DNA of 7,859 nt from Alphaproteobacteria bacterium. GTDB lineage: Bacteria; Pseudomonadota; Alphaproteobacteria; Rickettsiales; UBA998. The stretch is taken from positions 1 to 7,859 of the forward strand of contig JAKFYP010000050.1 in NCBI GenBank assembly GCA_021730835.1, read 5' to 3'. A program made the position numbers and the translations under genes. This document shows, one piece after another, positions 6,260 to 7,859 of this stretch; the first letter of the stretch is position 1, and each line of letters begins with the position of its first letter. Under the pieces are notes generated by a model. It had not been told where the DNA came from. It searched no databases and was given only the letters and a program-made list of their open reading frames with translations.

Positions 6260-7859
6260 ATGCTCCCAAAACTCCGTCTTTCTCATAAAATCCCCCTCAT
6301 GGTACAGCTTGCCGCCTTCGTGAGCTGTGTAGTTATCGGTACGATCGGCGCGAACTTGTCCCGCCGGGAAATGACAAAATCGCTTGAGAATAATCTCAGC
6401 GCCACTCTTTCCGTCCGCCATTTCGCCCTGACGCAATATCTGGAATCCATTCGTGAAGATTTACGGTTTCTCTCTACCAACCAACAAACGACCTCCGCGC
6501 TGAAAAGCTACAGCCGGGCATGGCAGGAACTTGACACTCTTCAGACTACTTATCTTCAGAACCAGTATATCGACATCAACCCTAACCCTCTCGGTCACAA
6601 GGAAGACCTCGACTATGCCAATGACGGGTCAGTCTACAGTCAGGTGCATGCGTTTCATCACCCGTGGTTTCGCCAATTCCTGCGCGAACGCGGATATTAC
6701 GATATTTTCCTGTTCGATAATGACGGCAATCTGGTTTACACGGTTTTCAAGGAACGCGATTTCGCAACTAACATGAATTCCGGCGAATGGAAGGATACCG
6801 ATCTCGGTAACGCTTTTCGCACTGCGATGAAAGCCGATCAGGGTGAGCAGTTCTTTTTCGATTTCCGCCCCTATAAACCAAGCAACGATGTACCGGCCAG
6901 TTTTATTTCAACACCCGTATTCGATCAGGGAGTCCGCATCGGCGTGCTCGCCTTCCAGATGCCGATTGAGCGCATCAATAACACCATGAAGATGCGTAGC
7001 GAAGAGAAAGACAAAGATAAGGAAAAGCCATCTGCTGACGGACTGGGTGAAACCGGGGAAAGCTATCTTGTCGGCGCGGATTACCTGATGCGAAGCGATT
7101 CCAGATTCTCGGAAGAAAGCACCATCCTGCAAACCAGAATCAACACGCCGACGGTAAAAAAAGCGCTCGGGCAAAAGGAAGGGATCGAGCTAATCAGGGG
7201 ATACCGCGATAAAATGGTTTTCTCGGCCTACCGGCCCTTTGAATTCATGGGAGCCAAATGGGCGATTCTTGCCGAGCAGGAAGAAGAGGAGGCAATGGGA
7301 TCGATCCGGGTTCTGAGAAAACATCTGATGCTCGCCATGCTGGGAGTGGTCATCGTGCTTGGCGCGTTCGGGCTGATTTCCGTCCGGCGGGTTACCAAAC
7401 CGCTGGCGCGTATGAACAGCGTGATCAAGGCGCTGGCGGAAGGGCAAACGCAGATGGATATTCCCGATACAGCACGTGGCGATGAGATCGGCGATCTAGC
7501 GAAGTCCGCTGTTGTGTTCAGAGAAAATGCGCGCCAGCGTATACAACTTGAGGAGGAACAGAAAAAAGCGGTTATACAGGCGGAAAAAGAGAAAAGACAG
7601 GAGGTACTGAACATGGCTGACAGTTTTGAGAGTCGGGTCATGAGCGCACTTGAAGCCGTTGCCGCAGCCGCGACTGAGCTTTCCTCCACCGCCGAGCAAA
7701 TGAATAACACCGTTGCTCAGGTCAACGGCAAATCCTCCAGCGCCAGCCAGTCCTCCGGCGAAGCGCTTGGCAACGTACAGACCGTCGCCTCCGCCGCCGA
7801 GGAGCTAGCCGCCTCCATTCAGGAAATTTCGCACCAGATGACCAATACCACCCGCGTTG
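6260..7859 (+). CDS. Methyl-accepting chemotaxis protein (3' end beyond window)
   Basis: Transmembrane chemoreceptor that would pass ligand signals to CheA/CheW; 533 codons are visible and the frame is open at the window end. Membrane segment one lies at about 12-32 and two at about 356-375. Between them is a large periplasmic region with Cache-like features: YYDIFLFDNDGNLVYTVFKE (147-166) and GLGETGESYLVG (261-272) followed by LMRSDSRF, a motif pair I know from many bacterial double-Cache receptors. A charged insert, SEEKDKDKEK (247-256), separates the two modules. A HAMP domain follows at about 375-428 (VTKPLARMNSVIKALAEG, DEIGDLAKS), then a coiled-coil linker rich in Glu and Lys (429-449) and the beginning of the methyl-accepting signalling helices (ATELSSTAEQMN, SAAEELAASIQEI). 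The conserved hairpin tip lies outside the window. The ligand is unknown. ATGs at 6230 and 6254 are alternative starts. Confidence 0.93.
   Translation, partial: MLPKLRLSHKIPLMVQLAAFVSCVVIGTIGANLSRREMTKSLENNLSATLSVRHFALTQYLESIREDLRFLSTNQQTTSALKSYSRAWQELDTLQTTYLQNQYIDINPNPLGHKEDLDYANDGSVYSQVHAFHHPWFRQFLRERGYYDIFLFDNDGNLVYTVFKERDFATNMNSGEWKDTDLGNAFRTAMKADQGEQFFFDFRPYKPSNDVPASFISTPVFDQGVRIGVLAFQMPIERINNTMKMRSEEKDKDKEKPSADGLGETGESYLVGADYLMRSDSRFSEESTILQTRINTPTVKKALGQKEGIELIRGYRDKMVFSAYRPFEFMGAKWAILAEQEEEEAMGSIRVLRKHLMLAMLGVVIVLGAFGLISVRRVTKPLARMNSVIKALAEGQTQMDIPDTARGDEIGDLAKSAVVFRENARQRIQLEEEQKKAVIQAEKEKRQEVLNMADSFESRVMSALEAVAAAATELSSTAEQMNNTVAQVNGKSSSASQSSGEALGNVQTVASAAEELAASIQEISHQMTNTTRV

Overview
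The window reads as an ordinary chromosomal segment of an alphaproteobacterium. The evidence is the gene order rpmH-rnpA-yidD-yidC-engB-argB, which is familiar from that class, and the alphaproteobacterial character of the L34, ArgB and PanB sequences. I cannot assign genus or family from the sequence alone. Nothing suggests phage, plasmid, insertion sequence, CRISPR or recent transfer.

Left half, minus strand (1-3679): one operon reads leftwards from a good sigma70-type promoter at 3651-3679. It holds rpmH (ribosomal protein L34), rnpA (RNase P protein), yidD (membrane insertion efficiency factor), yidC (membrane protein insertase), engB (ribosome-assembly GTPase) and the first 118 codons of argB (acetylglutamate kinase, cut by the window edge). 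Each of the four junctions from rnpA to argB is an ATGA overlap, so the whole chain looks translationally coupled. The genes join ribosome and tRNA maturation to membrane protein insertion, with an arginine biosynthesis gene at the tail. The leader ahead of rpmH is about 165 nt and contains a small hairpin, a near-repeat and a 15-codon ORF with its own Shine-Dalgarno.

Right half, plus strand (3780-7859): a divergent group begins with a membrane-bound sensor histidine kinase that has no receiver domain and no adjacent response regulator. It is followed closely by panB (ketopantoate hydroxymethyltransferase, pantothenate synthesis). After a gap of about 150 nt comes a methyl-accepting chemotaxis protein with a Cache-type sensor region and a HAMP domain; its C-terminal signalling domain runs off the window end.

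The regions between genes are short. The 3479-3779 interval holds the divergent promoter region. The 6113-6259 interval holds one weak promoter candidate. I found no convincing undescribed system. The items most worth a second look are the rpmH leader, the unbroken chain of ATGA overlaps, and the orphan kinase placed against panB.
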